64,000 nt of DNA from Caulobacter sp. BK020 (GTDB taxonomy: Bacteria > Pseudomonadota > Alphaproteobacteria > Caulobacterales > Caulobacteraceae): positions 1 through 64,000 of the forward strand of contig NZ_SLZL01000016.1 of the NCBI RefSeq assembly GCF_004342605.1. The letters are read 5' to 3'. The translations under genes were made by a program, and so were the position numbers. The notes beneath the pieces were generated by a model. It saw only the letters and a program-made list of their open reading frames with translations, did not search any database and had not been told where the DNA came from. Positions 34,756 to 43,158 of the stretch are shown here, one piece after another; position 1 is the first letter of the stretch, and every line of letters starts with the position of its first letter.

Positions 34756-35325
34756 TCAGCGACGGACGCGGTAGCGAATGTGCGTGGCCTCGGGCGTATC
34801 GATCACCCGAACGATCTCCAGCTCGATGCGCGACGGCAAGACCTCGAACAGTCGGCGGCCACCTCCGAACAGGACCGGTATCTGGTGTATCTGCAGTTCG
34901 TCGAGCACGCCGGCTTCCAGCGCCCGTTGCGCCGTATAGGCGCCAAGCACCAGCACGTCCCGGTCGCCGGCGGCGGTCTTCGCCTGCGCCATGGCGCTGG
35001 CGATCCCGTCGTTCACGTATTTGACCAACGGATAGTTGGCGACGGACGGCCCGGGCGGCCTGTGACTGGGTACGAAGATCGCGACACCCTGATTGTCGCC
35101 GCCCCAGTGATCGACCTGCTCCACGGTTCGCCGACCCACCAGAATCGCACCCGGCGCGTTCCATTCGTCCCACAGCTGTCCGACCGGGCCGGTCGGTCGG
35201 GAAAAATCCCCGTACCACGCGTGCAGCCGCATGAAGTCGTCGCCGCCGGGATTGCCCACGTCGTCGTTGGGCCCGGCGATATACCCGTCCAGCGACATGG
35301 ACATGAAGAGCACCGATGCAGACAC
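34756..35325 (-). CDS. Dihydrofolate reductase-like (RibD C-terminal domain) protein
   Basis: The 189-residue product has the DHFR/RibD_C fold pattern: SMSLDGYIAGPNDD near the start, GAILVGRRTVEQVDHWGG in the middle and a C-terminal IPVLFGGGRRLFEVL with the glycine-rich NADPH-binding turn. A GTG at 35325 with GGGAG 7 bases upstream is taken as start, because the residues before it are Arg/Pro-rich and unlike protein. Such proteins are common stand-alone NADPH-dependent reductases with unknown substrate. It is transcribed alone on the minus strand. Confidence 0.82.
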   Translation of the reverse strand: MSASVLFMSMSLDGYIAGPNDDVGNPGGDDFMRLHAWYGDFSRPTGPVGQLWDEWNAPGAILVGRRTVEQVDHWGGDNQGVAIFVPSHRPPGPSVANYPLVKYVNDGIASAMAQAKTAAGDRDVLVLGAYTAQRALEAGVLDELQIHQIPVLFGGGRRLFEVLPSRIELEIVRVIDTPEATHIRYRVRR

Positions 35326-35739
35326 TGTTATCTCCCGTGGTCTTTTCCAAGCCGGGGCGGCGGGCGGGCGGATGCTCGTCCAGGCGAGCGCAGCGCCGGC
35401 GGACAGTCTTGACGTTCTTAAGGACGCCCGAGCGACGCTGACGCCGACATCCCGAATGCGGATTTTGGGCGCCGCCCTGGCTCGCAAGGACCGAACCCCG
35501 GCGTATTCGAGAATGACGTGTGGGTTACCACAGCCAAATCCGGGTTGATCCTCCCGCTCCAACGGGTACTGTTGCACGCGAGGGTAGCGGTAAGCGTCAG
35601 TGCGACCTTTCGTGGATAATGGTCAAGCTTTGCGTTGCGGATGGCTTGTCGTTGTCAGGCGCGTCCGCGTAGTCGCCCGACGGTCCCGTCGTCATGACGG
35701 AAGGTCCGGGCGGTCGTCACCGTCAAGGATACGAGCGCC
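35326..35739. other. 414-base gap before the isoprenoid/Cys-tail block
   Basis: The region lies between divergent genes and should contain the promoter of the block starting at 35740. I see no convincing -35/-10 pair, operator or RNA. The minus-strand frame extending the DHFR-like gene here is not credible as coding. Confidence 0.5.
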
Positions 35740-36687
35740 ATGGCGCCTCCTGGAGGTTATTCCTCGACCGCTGAGTGGGAGCCTGGCCCGCAGGCTCAGT
35801 CGCGGCTGAACGCGCTGTTCAAGCGCTACCGCTCCGGCGTCGGCGATTGCCTCGAGCCGATCGTCCGCCAGTACGACCCGGTCATGCTCGAGGCCAGGCA
35901 GGGCGAGTATCGCAAGATGCTCGAACTCAGCGCCAAGATGAACGTGGTCGGCCACGCGTGCACCGAGATCGGCGGGTTCGACTACGACGAGCGACGCCAC
36001 ATGATCGGCAGCCTGTTCGGCGCCTGCTGCTTCCTGGCCGACAGCTTCATCGACGACTTCGGCGAGGCGGCCACCGCCGACTATATCGAGCGGCTCGGCG
36101 CGCTGCTCACCGAGGGCTGGTTCGACCCCCGAACCGATCGCGAGCGGCTGTTCTTCGTGATCGCCTCGCGGCTGTTCGCCCAGCGCGACGTCCTCCACCC
36201 CATCGTGCGCCAGTCGGTGCTGCAGCTCTACCTGGCCCAGAAGGAGGACGTGAACCTTCGCGCCACTCGCAAGGCCGGCGACGGCCGGCTTACCCGCGGC
36301 CAGCTCAACACCCTCAAACGCTGCGCCCGCAACCGCAGCGGCCACGCCATCCTGGTGCTGTCGGCCTTCCTGCTGCCGGAACTGCCGCTGAGCTATCTGG
36401 CCCGCCTGTTCTGGGCCGGCGCTCTGGTCATGTACATCGACGACCATGGCGACTGCTGGTCGGACCTCAAGGACAACCGGCTCACCTTCATGAACCAGGT
36501 GAGCCGTCCGGAGCGGACCCTGGGACGGCTGTTCCACACCCACATCCGCCAGCTGGCGTCCGGGCTTCCGGACGGGGACGGGCGTGACCTGCTGATCGCC
36601 TTTCTGACCCGCTACTACCTCACGCGGCTGGAGAAGCACCGGCAGCAGCGCGTGAAGGGGGCCGCCGCCTGGGCGATCTATGAGTGA
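35740..36687 (+). CDS. Isoprenoid-synthase-fold protein, first gene of the block
   Basis: The 315-residue protein is mostly helical. It carries two Asp-rich motifs in the positions expected of class I isoprenoid synthases: DSFIDDFGE at 101-109 and IDDHGDCWSDLKDNR at 233-247, each at the end of a hydrophobic helix. Neither is an exact DDxxD, so the reaction cannot be read from the motifs; chain synthesis, cyclisation or a prenyl-transfer role are all possible. AAGGA lies 12 bases upstream of the ATG. The stop overlaps the next start by 8 bases. Two reductases of the geranylgeranyl type and an IPP isomerase in the same locus support isoprenoid chemistry. Confidence 0.55.
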   Translation: MAPPGGYSSTAEWEPGPQAQSRLNALFKRYRSGVGDCLEPIVRQYDPVMLEARQGEYRKMLELSAKMNVVGHACTEIGGFDYDERRHMIGSLFGACCFLADSFIDDFGEAATADYIERLGALLTEGWFDPRTDRERLFFVIASRLFAQRDVLHPIVRQSVLQLYLAQKEDVNLRATRKAGDGRLTRGQLNTLKRCARNRSGHAILVLSAFLLPELPLSYLARLFWAGALVMYIDDHGDCWSDLKDNRLTFMNQVSRPERTLGRLFHTHIRQLASGLPDGDGRDLLIAFLTRYYLTRLEKHRQQRVKGAAAWAIYE

Positions 36688-37384
36688 GCGCCTGTCCCTC
36701 TCGCGTGCGGCCTTGGTCGACACGGTCGGTCTCCGGATCCAGGAGCTGCACGCCTCGGGCAAGCTCCCGGGCGACCAGCCGCTGCTGCGGATCGACAATC
36801 GCGAGCGGGCGCGGGAGGCGCCCTTCCAGTTCGACGCCGCCAAGGGACAGCTCCATCGCACCGGCTGCCGAGCCATTCCGCCCGGCTCGAACTCGGCGCT
36901 CTACGGCGTGTGGGAGGTCAGGGCCGAGGATCCCGTACAGGGATGCTCGCGCTGCAATCCCATCGAGGCGCCGCCCGCCGTGGAGCCGGAGGGCGGCCCA
37001 CGGGCCGAGGCGAAGTCCCAGGCCGACCCCAAACCTCAGGCCGAGGCGCAGGCCGAAGCGAAGAGCGCTGGAAGCCGGCCGCAGGACGACCACGCGGTGG
37101 ATCTGCTCTACGGCTTTCTGTCCATCGTCACCCAGTTCGGCGGCGTGTTGCGCGAGCGTGGCCAGGAGTATCGCCGAAGCCGCGCCGGGGCGGCGGTGGG
37201 CGCGCGGTTCGAGAAGATCTACGCCGAGGTCAACGAGGGCGAGCGGCGCGTGCTGGACGTGCTGACCTCCTCCCTCGACACGCTCGCCGTAGCGCTCCGC
37301 GACATCGAGAGCGGCCTTCATGGCGAGCAGCCGGACGGCGCCGGAGTTTCGGCGACACGCTCGCGACCGCACGAAGCGCCGTAG
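36680..37384 (+). CDS. Unknown protein with HxxxC segment and Ala/Lys/Gln-rich linker
   Basis: The 234-residue product is not recognised. Residues 1-95 form a folded part with QLHRTGCRAIPPGSNSALYG near 57 and a CSRC pair near 90. Residues 100-135 are a low-complexity linker (repeated QAEA and KPQA). Residues 138-220 are predicted amphipathic helix (LLYGFLSIVTQFGGVLRERG, then a long heptad-like run). There is no signal peptide. It overlaps the isoprenoid-synthase-like gene by 8 bases, so the two are made together. The His/Cys segment could bind metal. Helical tails also occur in the proteins encoded at 39586, 43159 and 44459. Confidence 0.7.
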   Translation: MSERLSLSRAALVDTVGLRIQELHASGKLPGDQPLLRIDNRERAREAPFQFDAAKGQLHRTGCRAIPPGSNSALYGVWEVRAEDPVQGCSRCNPIEAPPAVEPEGGPRAEAKSQADPKPQAEAQAEAKSAGSRPQDDHAVDLLYGFLSIVTQFGGVLRERGQEYRRSRAGAAVGARFEKIYAEVNEGERRVLDVLTSSLDTLAVALRDIESGLHGEQPDGAGVSATRSRPHEAP

Positions 37385-37399
37385 GGGAGAGGGACCGTC

Positions 37400-37594
37400 A
37401 TGCCAAGGATCGTGATCACGCTGCACCTGGGACCGATGGTCAAGATCGACATCGAAGGCTCCAGCTGTCCCGAGATCGCCGAGGCGCTGGCCGGCTTCGA
37501 ACGCCTCAACGAAACGGTCGACAGCATGTTTTCGGACCTCGCGCGACGCGTTTTCCCGGATGGCGCGCCCATCGGGGAGGAGGAGGCGTCATGA
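37400..37594 (+). CDS. Small acidic protein of unknown function
   Basis: The 64-residue product begins MPRIVITLHLGPMVKIDIEG, likely two strands, followed by an amphipathic helix around IAEALAGFERLNETVDSMFS and an acidic end (GEEEAS). No family is recognised. GGGAGAGG lies 6 bases upstream. It starts 15 bases after the previous stop and its own stop overlaps the next ATG (ATGA), so it is embedded in the operon. One Cys (residue 23) is present but not at the C-terminus. Confidence 0.65.
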   Translation: MPRIVITLHLGPMVKIDIEGSSCPEIAEALAGFERLNETVDSMFSDLARRVFPDGAPIGEEEAS

Positions 37595-37983
37595 CCCGCA
37601 GGCGGATCGAGTTCGAAGGCCATCCCAAGCTCGCGGCGCGCGTGCGGATGAAGCCCTTTCAGTTCGAGGTCGCGAGCCGCGGCGCGTTCGAGCTCTCCGT
37701 CGGCGACGTCCACCTGCATTTCGACGAGATCCCCATCCATCTGCGGATCCCCTTCCTGCGACGTCGCGTGCTGGCCGGTTCGGTCGGCCCGTTCGGCGTG
37801 CGCATGCAGCCCCTGGAGGCTCGGGTTCGGGCGGCGGAGGTCGTGACCCAGGGCGTGCTGGGCGGCAAGGACTCTGGCCTCGACCTCAACCTCGACGGCG
37901 CTTGCCGGGCCGCCATCGACATCCGCGAAGACCCCTTCGACGACGATTGTGACGACGACCCCTGTGAGAGGCCGGTCGAATGA
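37591..37983 (+). CDS. Beta-rich protein of unknown function with Asp/Cys tail
   Basis: The 130-residue product reads as alternating strands (FQFEVASRGAFELSVGDVHL, HFDEIPIHLRIPFL) and ends in an acidic tail, DDDCDDDPCERPVE, with two Cys. The ATG at 37591 is chosen because it follows GGAGGAGG and overlaps the previous stop; a longer frame in the same phase is only the shadow of the genes before it. The acidic Cys tail may bind divalent metal. No signal peptide or family. Confidence 0.65.
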   Translation: MTRRRIEFEGHPKLAARVRMKPFQFEVASRGAFELSVGDVHLHFDEIPIHLRIPFLRRRVLAGSVGPFGVRMQPLEARVRAAEVVTQGVLGGKDSGLDLNLDGACRAAIDIREDPFDDDCDDDPCERPVE

Positions 37984-38690
37984 TGCATCACCACCCCCGC
38001 CCTCACCAACATGGCCGACGTCATGGCGTGATCACCGACGTCCACCGTCAGGTCGTCTGCCGTCATCAGGTGGAGATAGAGGTCTGGCCGCCCCGCGCCG
38101 AGGTCCAGTTCCACGACGACTGGACCGGCAATCCCGCCAACGCCCAGGTCCGTTTCGAGGCGCAGGTCTACAACTCCTCCCAAGGCCACACCTGGGAGAC
38201 GCGCGACCTGAACGGCGGACCGGGGTTGGGGACGATCGACGCCTCGGGCCTGTACCGCTCGCCGCCCAAGGGCGCGCTGGCCAGCGGGACGACCGAGCTG
38301 GTCGTGGCGACCTCGCGGGAGGATCCGCTGCGCAAGGCCTATGCCTGGGTGACCCTGGTCGGGCTCGGCCCGCGGCCGGTCGAGGCGGCGGAGGTGGCCG
38401 TCTTTCCGCGGCGGGTGAACCTCTATTACCGCAACGGCGCCAACAACAACCTGATCGACGATTGCAACAAGCAGCGCCAGTTCGAGGCGACCGTCTTCCA
38501 TTCGGGCGCGCAGGTGGAATGGCTGGTGAACGGCGCCCCGCAGGGCGTGGTCGGGCCATGGTTCCTCTACCAGACCCCCGCGAACGGCGCGTCGGCGGTC
38601 GTCACGGTGCGCGCGCGGCTGCAGGGCGATCCGGCCGTGTTCGCCGACGCCAAGGTCTCACAACTCAACTACGATTGGCCGGGCGTATGA
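37980..38690 (+). CDS. His-rich N-terminus with two Ig-like domains
   Basis: The 236-residue product begins with a His-rich stretch (MMHHHPRPHQHGRRHG) and continues with two beta-sandwich repeats. The first contains GLGTIDASGLYRSPPKGAL and ends AYAWVTLVG, the pattern of bacterial Ig-like (Big) domains. The second starts near residue 140 (VAVFPRRVNLYYRNG) and contains VVTVRARLQGD. Such domains usually sit on surface or virion proteins, but there is no signal peptide. It overlaps the preceding stop by 4 bases. A structural or binding role in an assembled particle or complex is possible. Confidence 0.65.
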   Translation: MMHHHPRPHQHGRRHGVITDVHRQVVCRHQVEIEVWPPRAEVQFHDDWTGNPANAQVRFEAQVYNSSQGHTWETRDLNGGPGLGTIDASGLYRSPPKGALASGTTELVVATSREDPLRKAYAWVTLVGLGPRPVEAAEVAVFPRRVNLYYRNGANNNLIDDCNKQRQFEATVFHSGAQVEWLVNGAPQGVVGPWFLYQTPANGASAVVTVRARLQGDPAVFADAKVSQLNYDWPGV

Positions 38691-38715
38691 CGCCCCGCCC
38701 CCCTGGAGGGTCGGC

Positions 38716-39360
38716 ATGGACATAGACCTCAAGTCCACCCACTACACCGAGGCGCTCCCGATCGCCCCGCTGACGATCAACCCGGTGACGCTCACGCCGG
38801 TGACCGTCACCCCGATCGCCGTCCATCTGAAGGAACTCAATCAGGTCGCGCCGCTGTCGGTGGAGTCGCTCAGGGTCGACCATGTGCGCCACGTCGATCC
38901 GCTGCGGATCGAGCAACTGAACATCTCCAGCTTGCCGACCGTGAACCTGGCGATGAGCCAGATGCCGGCGCTGGACATCAACGTGCGGCGCGTGCCGCCC
39001 GTGGCGGTGGCCATCCAGCAGCAGTTCGAAATGAACTCGAACTATACGATGACCGCCCGGCTCTTCGGCCTGCCGCTGATGCGCATCCTGCTTTCCGGCC
39101 GGACCACCATCACGCCGAAGGACTGCGCCCGCCGCGAGCAGTCCAGGAGCCACGAGCGCAGCTTCCCGGACGTGGCGGCCCTCGGCGCCCCCGGCGTTCC
39201 GAGCCGGGCGATCGAGACCTGCGTCCACACCGTGCGCCGTTCGGCGTCGCCGCCCGCGCGTCGCCATGGCGTCATTCCCGGCGCGCCTCGCGTCGGCTTC
39301 TCGCTGCCGCAGGCCGAGGCGCTGGCGCCCGCGGCCGGCGGCGCCGTGAATGGAGGCTGA
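38716..39360 (+). CDS. Short-period beta-repeat protein
   Basis: The first 100 of 214 residues are a regular succession of short strands with Pro/Leu/Val/Thr at alternating positions (PLTINPVTLTPVTVTPIAV, then LSVESLRVDHVRHVDPLRIE and further copies), spacing 7-10 residues. That suggests a beta-solenoid or fibre. A linker with MNSNYTMTARLFGLPLMRIL follows, and then a Pro/Arg-rich C-terminal third of low complexity. GGAGG lies 9 bases upstream of the start. No family or signal peptide. Two Cys occur in the second half, none terminal. Confidence 0.6.
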   Translation: MDIDLKSTHYTEALPIAPLTINPVTLTPVTVTPIAVHLKELNQVAPLSVESLRVDHVRHVDPLRIEQLNISSLPTVNLAMSQMPALDINVRRVPPVAVAIQQQFEMNSNYTMTARLFGLPLMRILLSGRTTITPKDCARREQSRSHERSFPDVAALGAPGVPSRAIETCVHTVRRSASPPARRHGVIPGAPRVGFSLPQAEALAPAAGGAVNGG

Positions 39361-39362
39361 GG

Positions 39363-39584
39363 ATGGGCCATCACCCCTCGCGCCTGATCACGCTGGGCGA
39401 GAACCTCGCCGCCCTGGTGGAGACCGGCGGCCTCGCCGTCCTGGCGCTGGGCTCGCTGGCCCGCACGGTGGTCGGCGCGCCCTTCCGGGAACCACATGAG
39501 GGCTGCGGTTGCGGCTGCCAGCCGGTCCGGCGTCACGATCGCTGCTGCTACGCGCCGCCGATCCATCGTTGCGGAGGCTGCTGA
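39363..39584 (+). CDS. Small protein with hydrophobic helix and Cys-rich tail ending CGGC
   Basis: The 73-residue product has an amphipathic-to-hydrophobic helix at residues 8-37 (ENLAALVETGGLAVLALGSL) and then a Cys-rich end: HEGCGCGCQP, CCYAPP and the C-terminus CGGC. Eight Cys fall in the last 26 residues. The HEGCGCG segment recurs in the protein encoded at 44459, and the last residue is Cys, as in three other proteins of the block. It starts 2 bases after the previous stop. Either metal binding or modification of the Cys residues is possible; no family is recognised. Confidence 0.65.
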   Translation: MGHHPSRLITLGENLAALVETGGLAVLALGSLARTVVGAPFREPHEGCGCGCQPVRRHDRCCYAPPIHRCGGC

Positions 39585-39585
39585 G

Positions 39586-40209
39586 ATGGCGGTCGACACC
39601 TCTTCCGGCGACGCCGCGGCTGAAGTTGGGGGCAAGCCCCCGCCTGGACCGGCCCCGGGGGCGGAGCTCCGCGAACGGCTGGACCAGATGGGGGTCATCC
39701 TGGCCAAGGGGCTCGACCTCGCCGAGGCGGGCGTCAGCCTGGGGGCGACCATCCTCAATCGCGTGAGCGTGGCCGCGCAGCAGAAGATCCGCGAGGGCCT
39801 GGACGCCGCGGGCCAGCCGCAGCCCGCGGCCGCCGGCGCCGCGCCGGAGGAACCGGTCGAGCCTGGCGAGGCCGAGACGGCCTATGGCCTGGCCAACCGC
39901 CTGCCGCTGACGCCCGGCGGCGAGGTGAGCATCTCCTTCTCAATCAACAACGACTCCATGACCGAGGTCAGGAAGGTCGAATTCCGGGTGCAGGGCTTCG
40001 CCGGAGACACCCGCCAGGCGGCGATCGACGCCGCGGCCTTCGCCGTCAAGCCCGCGCAAAAGACCATTGCGCCAGTCGATTTCGAAAAGTTCGTCCTGAA
40101 GGGCGTCGTGCCCGAGACGGTCCCGCCCGACGTCTACCGAGGCGTCGTCGTGGTTCGTTCGGACAAGGACCTCTTCATCCCCGTCGTCCTGGTGGTGACC
40201 CCGCCGTGA
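39586..40209 (+). CDS. Helix plus beta-domain protein of unknown function
   Basis: The 207-residue protein starts at the ATG at 39586, one base after the previous stop, with GGAGG upstream; the longer frame from 39496 reads the previous gene out of phase. Residues 20-70 are an amphipathic helix (LDQMGVILAKGLDLAEAGVS). Residues 85-105 are a Pro/Ala linker. Residues 110-207 form an Ig-like beta domain (GEVSISFSINNDSMTEVRKV, ending LFIPVVLVVTPP). The layout of helix followed by beta-sandwich could fit a scaffold or coat component. No Cys is present. Confidence 0.65.
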   Translation: MAVDTSSGDAAAEVGGKPPPGPAPGAELRERLDQMGVILAKGLDLAEAGVSLGATILNRVSVAAQQKIREGLDAAGQPQPAAAGAAPEEPVEPGEAETAYGLANRLPLTPGGEVSISFSINNDSMTEVRKVEFRVQGFAGDTRQAAIDAAAFAVKPAQKTIAPVDFEKFVLKGVVPETVPPDVYRGVVVVRSDKDLFIPVVLVVTPP

Positions 40210-40224
40210 GGTGAGCCGCGTGAG

Positions 40225-41688
40225 ATGAGCACGCTCTATGACGTCATCGTGGTGGGGGCTGGGCCCGGCGGATCGAGCGCCGCGACCTTCCTCGCGCGCG
40301 AGGGCGCCAAGGTGCTGGTGCTCGACAAGTCGACCTTTCCCCGCGACAAGGTCTGCGGCGACGGGCTCACCCCGCAGGCGGTCTACTGGCTTGAGCGGCT
40401 GGGCTGCGCCGAGGCGGTGCTCGCCCACACCAAGGGCTGCATCAAGACCGCCGACGTCGTCATCAACGGCGAGAAGGTGCTGACCGGCGGCTATCCCGCC
40501 GACACCCTCTATCCCGACTTCGCCATTCTCCTGGACCGTCGCAGGCTCGACAACATCCTGCTGGAGCACGCCATCGCTTGCGGTGCGGCGTTCCAGGACG
40601 AGGTGCTGGTCAGGGACGTCGAGGTCGGCGCCGAGCACGCCACCGTGATTGCCCAGCGCGGCGGCGAGCCCGTCGAATATCGAGGCCGGATCGTCATCGG
40701 CGCCGACGGCGTCAGCTCCGCCGTCTCCCGCGCGATCGGCAACACCCTGAAGGCCGGGGTGATGGCGGTGTCGCTCAGGGCCTATTTCCGCGACGCCCGC
40801 TGCGACGGCGCCCAGATGAAGGTCTATTTCCACCGGGAATACTTCCCCGGCTATGGCTGGGTGTTCGTCGACGACGAGGGCTTCGCCAATATCGGCCTGG
40901 GGCTCCTGCAGGACCGGCGCTTCCCCGTGCGCCACAAGCTGGGCGCCAGCTTCCGCCGCTTTATCGACGAGGATCTCGCCGACCTCCTGGCCGGCGCGAC
41001 CCAGTGCGGTCCGTTCTCCGGAGGCTCATCGGGTTTCTTTCGACCGAAGTCCATCTCCGCCGAACGGGTGATGCTGATCGGCGACGCCGCCAACCAGGCC
41101 GATCCGCTGAACGGCGGGGGCATCCACAAGGCGATGGAGAGCGCCTGGTGCGCGGCCGAGGCCTGCGGCGCGGCCCTGGCCGACGGCGATTTCTCGGCCG
41201 CCGCCATGCGGCGCTACGCCGACCTCTGGAGCCGCGAGTGGGAGGCCGACTGGCGCACCGCCGAGCTGTTCATGTCGATCGCCAAGAATCCGGCCCTTTG
41301 CGACTTCAGCCTGTTCGTGCTGCGGCAGATGGGCCGGCTGACCATGTCGGACGACGGCTTCCGCGATTTCGCCGGCGGCATATTCGCCGGGATCTTCTCG
41401 CAGGACGCCTGGCTCGCGCCCCGCGCCCTCTACCAGGCCTTTCCCAAGCGCCCCGCCGCCTGGCTTGAGCTTTTGCAGGCGAGCGGCAGGGAGGTGGGCG
41501 GCGGCGTCGCGGCGGGGAGCGTCAATCTCGCCGCCGGATACATGGCCGCCGCCGCCCGCACCGCCGCCAGGATGGCCCGGGACCCGATCGCCAACATGGA
41601 CTGGAGCCTGGACATGGCGTCCAAGGCCGTCTGGCTGGCGCAGAACCGCCTGGACGGGCGGCGTCTCGCGGGAGCCGGACCGCCATGA
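40225..41688 (+). CDS. Geranylgeranyl reductase-like flavoprotein 1
   Basis: The 487-residue enzyme has the FAD-binding Rossmann motif GAGPGG at 11-16, the CGDGL motif at 44-48, IGADGVSSAVSR at 158-169, PGYGWVF at 208-214 and the second FAD motif IGDAANQADPLNGGG at 285-299. These are the marks of the geranylgeranyl reductase branch of the PHBH-fold flavoproteins, which saturate isoprenoid chains of lipids and quinones. Halogenases of the same fold carry a WxWxIP motif that I do not find. The stop overlaps the start of a paralogue (ATGA). Its partner substrate may come from the synthase-like gene at 35740. Confidence 0.82.
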   Translation: MSTLYDVIVVGAGPGGSSAATFLAREGAKVLVLDKSTFPRDKVCGDGLTPQAVYWLERLGCAEAVLAHTKGCIKTADVVINGEKVLTGGYPADTLYPDFAILLDRRRLDNILLEHAIACGAAFQDEVLVRDVEVGAEHATVIAQRGGEPVEYRGRIVIGADGVSSAVSRAIGNTLKAGVMAVSLRAYFRDARCDGAQMKVYFHREYFPGYGWVFVDDEGFANIGLGLLQDRRFPVRHKLGASFRRFIDEDLADLLAGATQCGPFSGGSSGFFRPKSISAERVMLIGDAANQADPLNGGGIHKAMESAWCAAEACGAALADGDFSAAAMRRYADLWSREWEADWRTAELFMSIAKNPALCDFSLFVLRQMGRLTMSDDGFRDFAGGIFAGIFSQDAWLAPRALYQAFPKRPAAWLELLQASGREVGGGVAAGSVNLAAGYMAAAARTAARMARDPIANMDWSLDMASKAVWLAQNRLDGRRLAGAGPP

Positions 41689-43136
41689 CCGTGCACGACG
41701 TCATCGTCGTCGGGGCCGGGGCGGGGGGATCGGCCGCGGCGAGCCTGCTGGCGCGCCAGGGCGTCAACGTTCTGCTGCTCGACAAGTCAGCCCCGCCGCG
41801 CGACACCGTCCGCTGCGACGGGCTGATGCCCCAGGGGGTCTACTGGCTCGACCGGCTGGGTTGCGCGCCCGAGGTGCTGGCCGAGGCCCGCGGCTGCATC
41901 AAGGCCTGCGATCTCTACCTTGACGGCGACCATCTGCTGACCGGCCGCTTCCCCGACGACACCGCCTATCCGGACTTCGCCCTCCTGGTGCTGCGGCGCC
42001 GGTTCAACGAGATCCTGCAGGCCCACGCGACGGGGTCCGGCGCCCGTTTCGAAGGTGGGACAATGGTCCGTGGGTTGGCGTGGGACGGCGGCGGCGTCCG
42101 CGTCTTCGCCGACGCCGGCGGCAAGGCCGTCGAGCACCGCGCGCGCATCGTCATCGGCGCCGACGGGCCCAGCTCCGCCGTCTCCCGCGCGATCGGCAAC
42201 AACCTGAAGGACGGGGTGCTGGGACTGTCGGTCCGGACGACCTACGCCGGGGTGCGATGCGAGGCGGGCATCCGCGTCTATTTCAACCGTGATCTCTTTC
42301 CGAGCTACGGCTGGATGTTCATCGACGAACATCAGAACGCCTGTGTCGGGGTGGGCTGCGCGGTCGATCCCAGGTTCCCGCCGGCCGACAACCTGGGCCC
42401 GGCGCTGCGGCAGTTCGTCGACACGGACCTGAAGGCGACGCTGGAGGGCGCCCGGCGGATCGGGCCCTTCTCCGGCGGCATCGCGCCCCATTTCAGGCCC
42501 GAGGCCATGGTCGCCGACGGGGTGGTGCTGATCGGTGATGCGGCCTGCCAGGCCGACCCCCTCAATCGCGGGGGTATCCACACCGCCATCGAGAGCGCCT
42601 TCTACGCCGCCGACGCCTGTCGTCTGGCCCTGGACGCCGGCGATTTTTCGCGCGCCCGGCTCGCGCGCTACGAGGCGCTATGGAGCGCGCACAGCGAGGA
42701 CGACTGGCGCGCCTCCGAGATCTTCATGTCGCTGGCCAAGAATCCGGGCCTGAAGGACCTGGCGCTGTTCCTGCTTCAGCAGATCGGGACGCTGGGCGAG
42801 GCGGATCCGCGCTTCGGCGACTTCGCCAGCGGCGTGTTCAGCGGCGTGATCTCCCAGTCGAGCTGGCTGAACGCGCAGGCCCTCTACCAGGCGGCCCCGA
42901 AGGATCGCGCGACCTGGGCGACCCTGCTGCGCGAGAACAGCAGGAGCAGGTCCAGCGCGGCGGCCGGCGCGGTGAACCTGGCGGCCAAGGCCGCCGCCGC
43001 CGCCGTCCGGAGCGGCGCCGGACTGGCGCGCAAGCCGGTCGCCTCGCTCGGCTGGGCGCTCGAAGTCCTCACCAAGACCATCACCCTCGCCGACCGACGC
43101 TTTTCGACGCCCAGGGCGTCATCGCTAGAGACCTGA
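41685..43136 (+). CDS. Geranylgeranyl reductase-like flavoprotein 2
   Basis: This 483-residue paralogue of the previous gene has the same order of motifs: GAGAGG at 10-15, IGADGPSSAVSR, PSYGWMF and IGDAACQADPLNRGG. The substrate-side motif differs: KVCGDGL of the first enzyme becomes TVRCDGL, so the Cys is shifted by one position and the Gly before the Asp is lost, which may change specificity or activity. The two proteins align along their whole length, including the C-terminal helical region (AAGAVNLAAKAAAAAVRSGA). Tandem duplicates with overlapping genes suggest a heteromer or two successive reductions. Confidence 0.82.
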   Translation: MTVHDVIVVGAGAGGSAAASLLARQGVNVLLLDKSAPPRDTVRCDGLMPQGVYWLDRLGCAPEVLAEARGCIKACDLYLDGDHLLTGRFPDDTAYPDFALLVLRRRFNEILQAHATGSGARFEGGTMVRGLAWDGGGVRVFADAGGKAVEHRARIVIGADGPSSAVSRAIGNNLKDGVLGLSVRTTYAGVRCEAGIRVYFNRDLFPSYGWMFIDEHQNACVGVGCAVDPRFPPADNLGPALRQFVDTDLKATLEGARRIGPFSGGIAPHFRPEAMVADGVVLIGDAACQADPLNRGGIHTAIESAFYAADACRLALDAGDFSRARLARYEALWSAHSEDDWRASEIFMSLAKNPGLKDLALFLLQQIGTLGEADPRFGDFASGVFSGVISQSSWLNAQALYQAAPKDRATWATLLRENSRSRSSAAAGAVNLAAKAAAAAVRSGAGLARKPVASLGWALEVLTKTITLADRRFSTPRASSLET

Positions 43137-43158
43137 AATCGCAGGAAAGGCCCACGCC

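Noticed and set aside
35326..35577. N-terminal extension of the DHFR-like gene
   Set aside because: The added residues are Arg/Pro/Ala-rich and unlike any fold, and the GTG at 35325 has a good ribosome site with the family's normal N-terminus.
40225..43136. FAD-dependent halogenase pair
   Set aside because: The fold is shared, but the WxWxIP motif is absent and the CGDGL and P-x-YGW-x-F motifs point to the geranylgeranyl reductase group.
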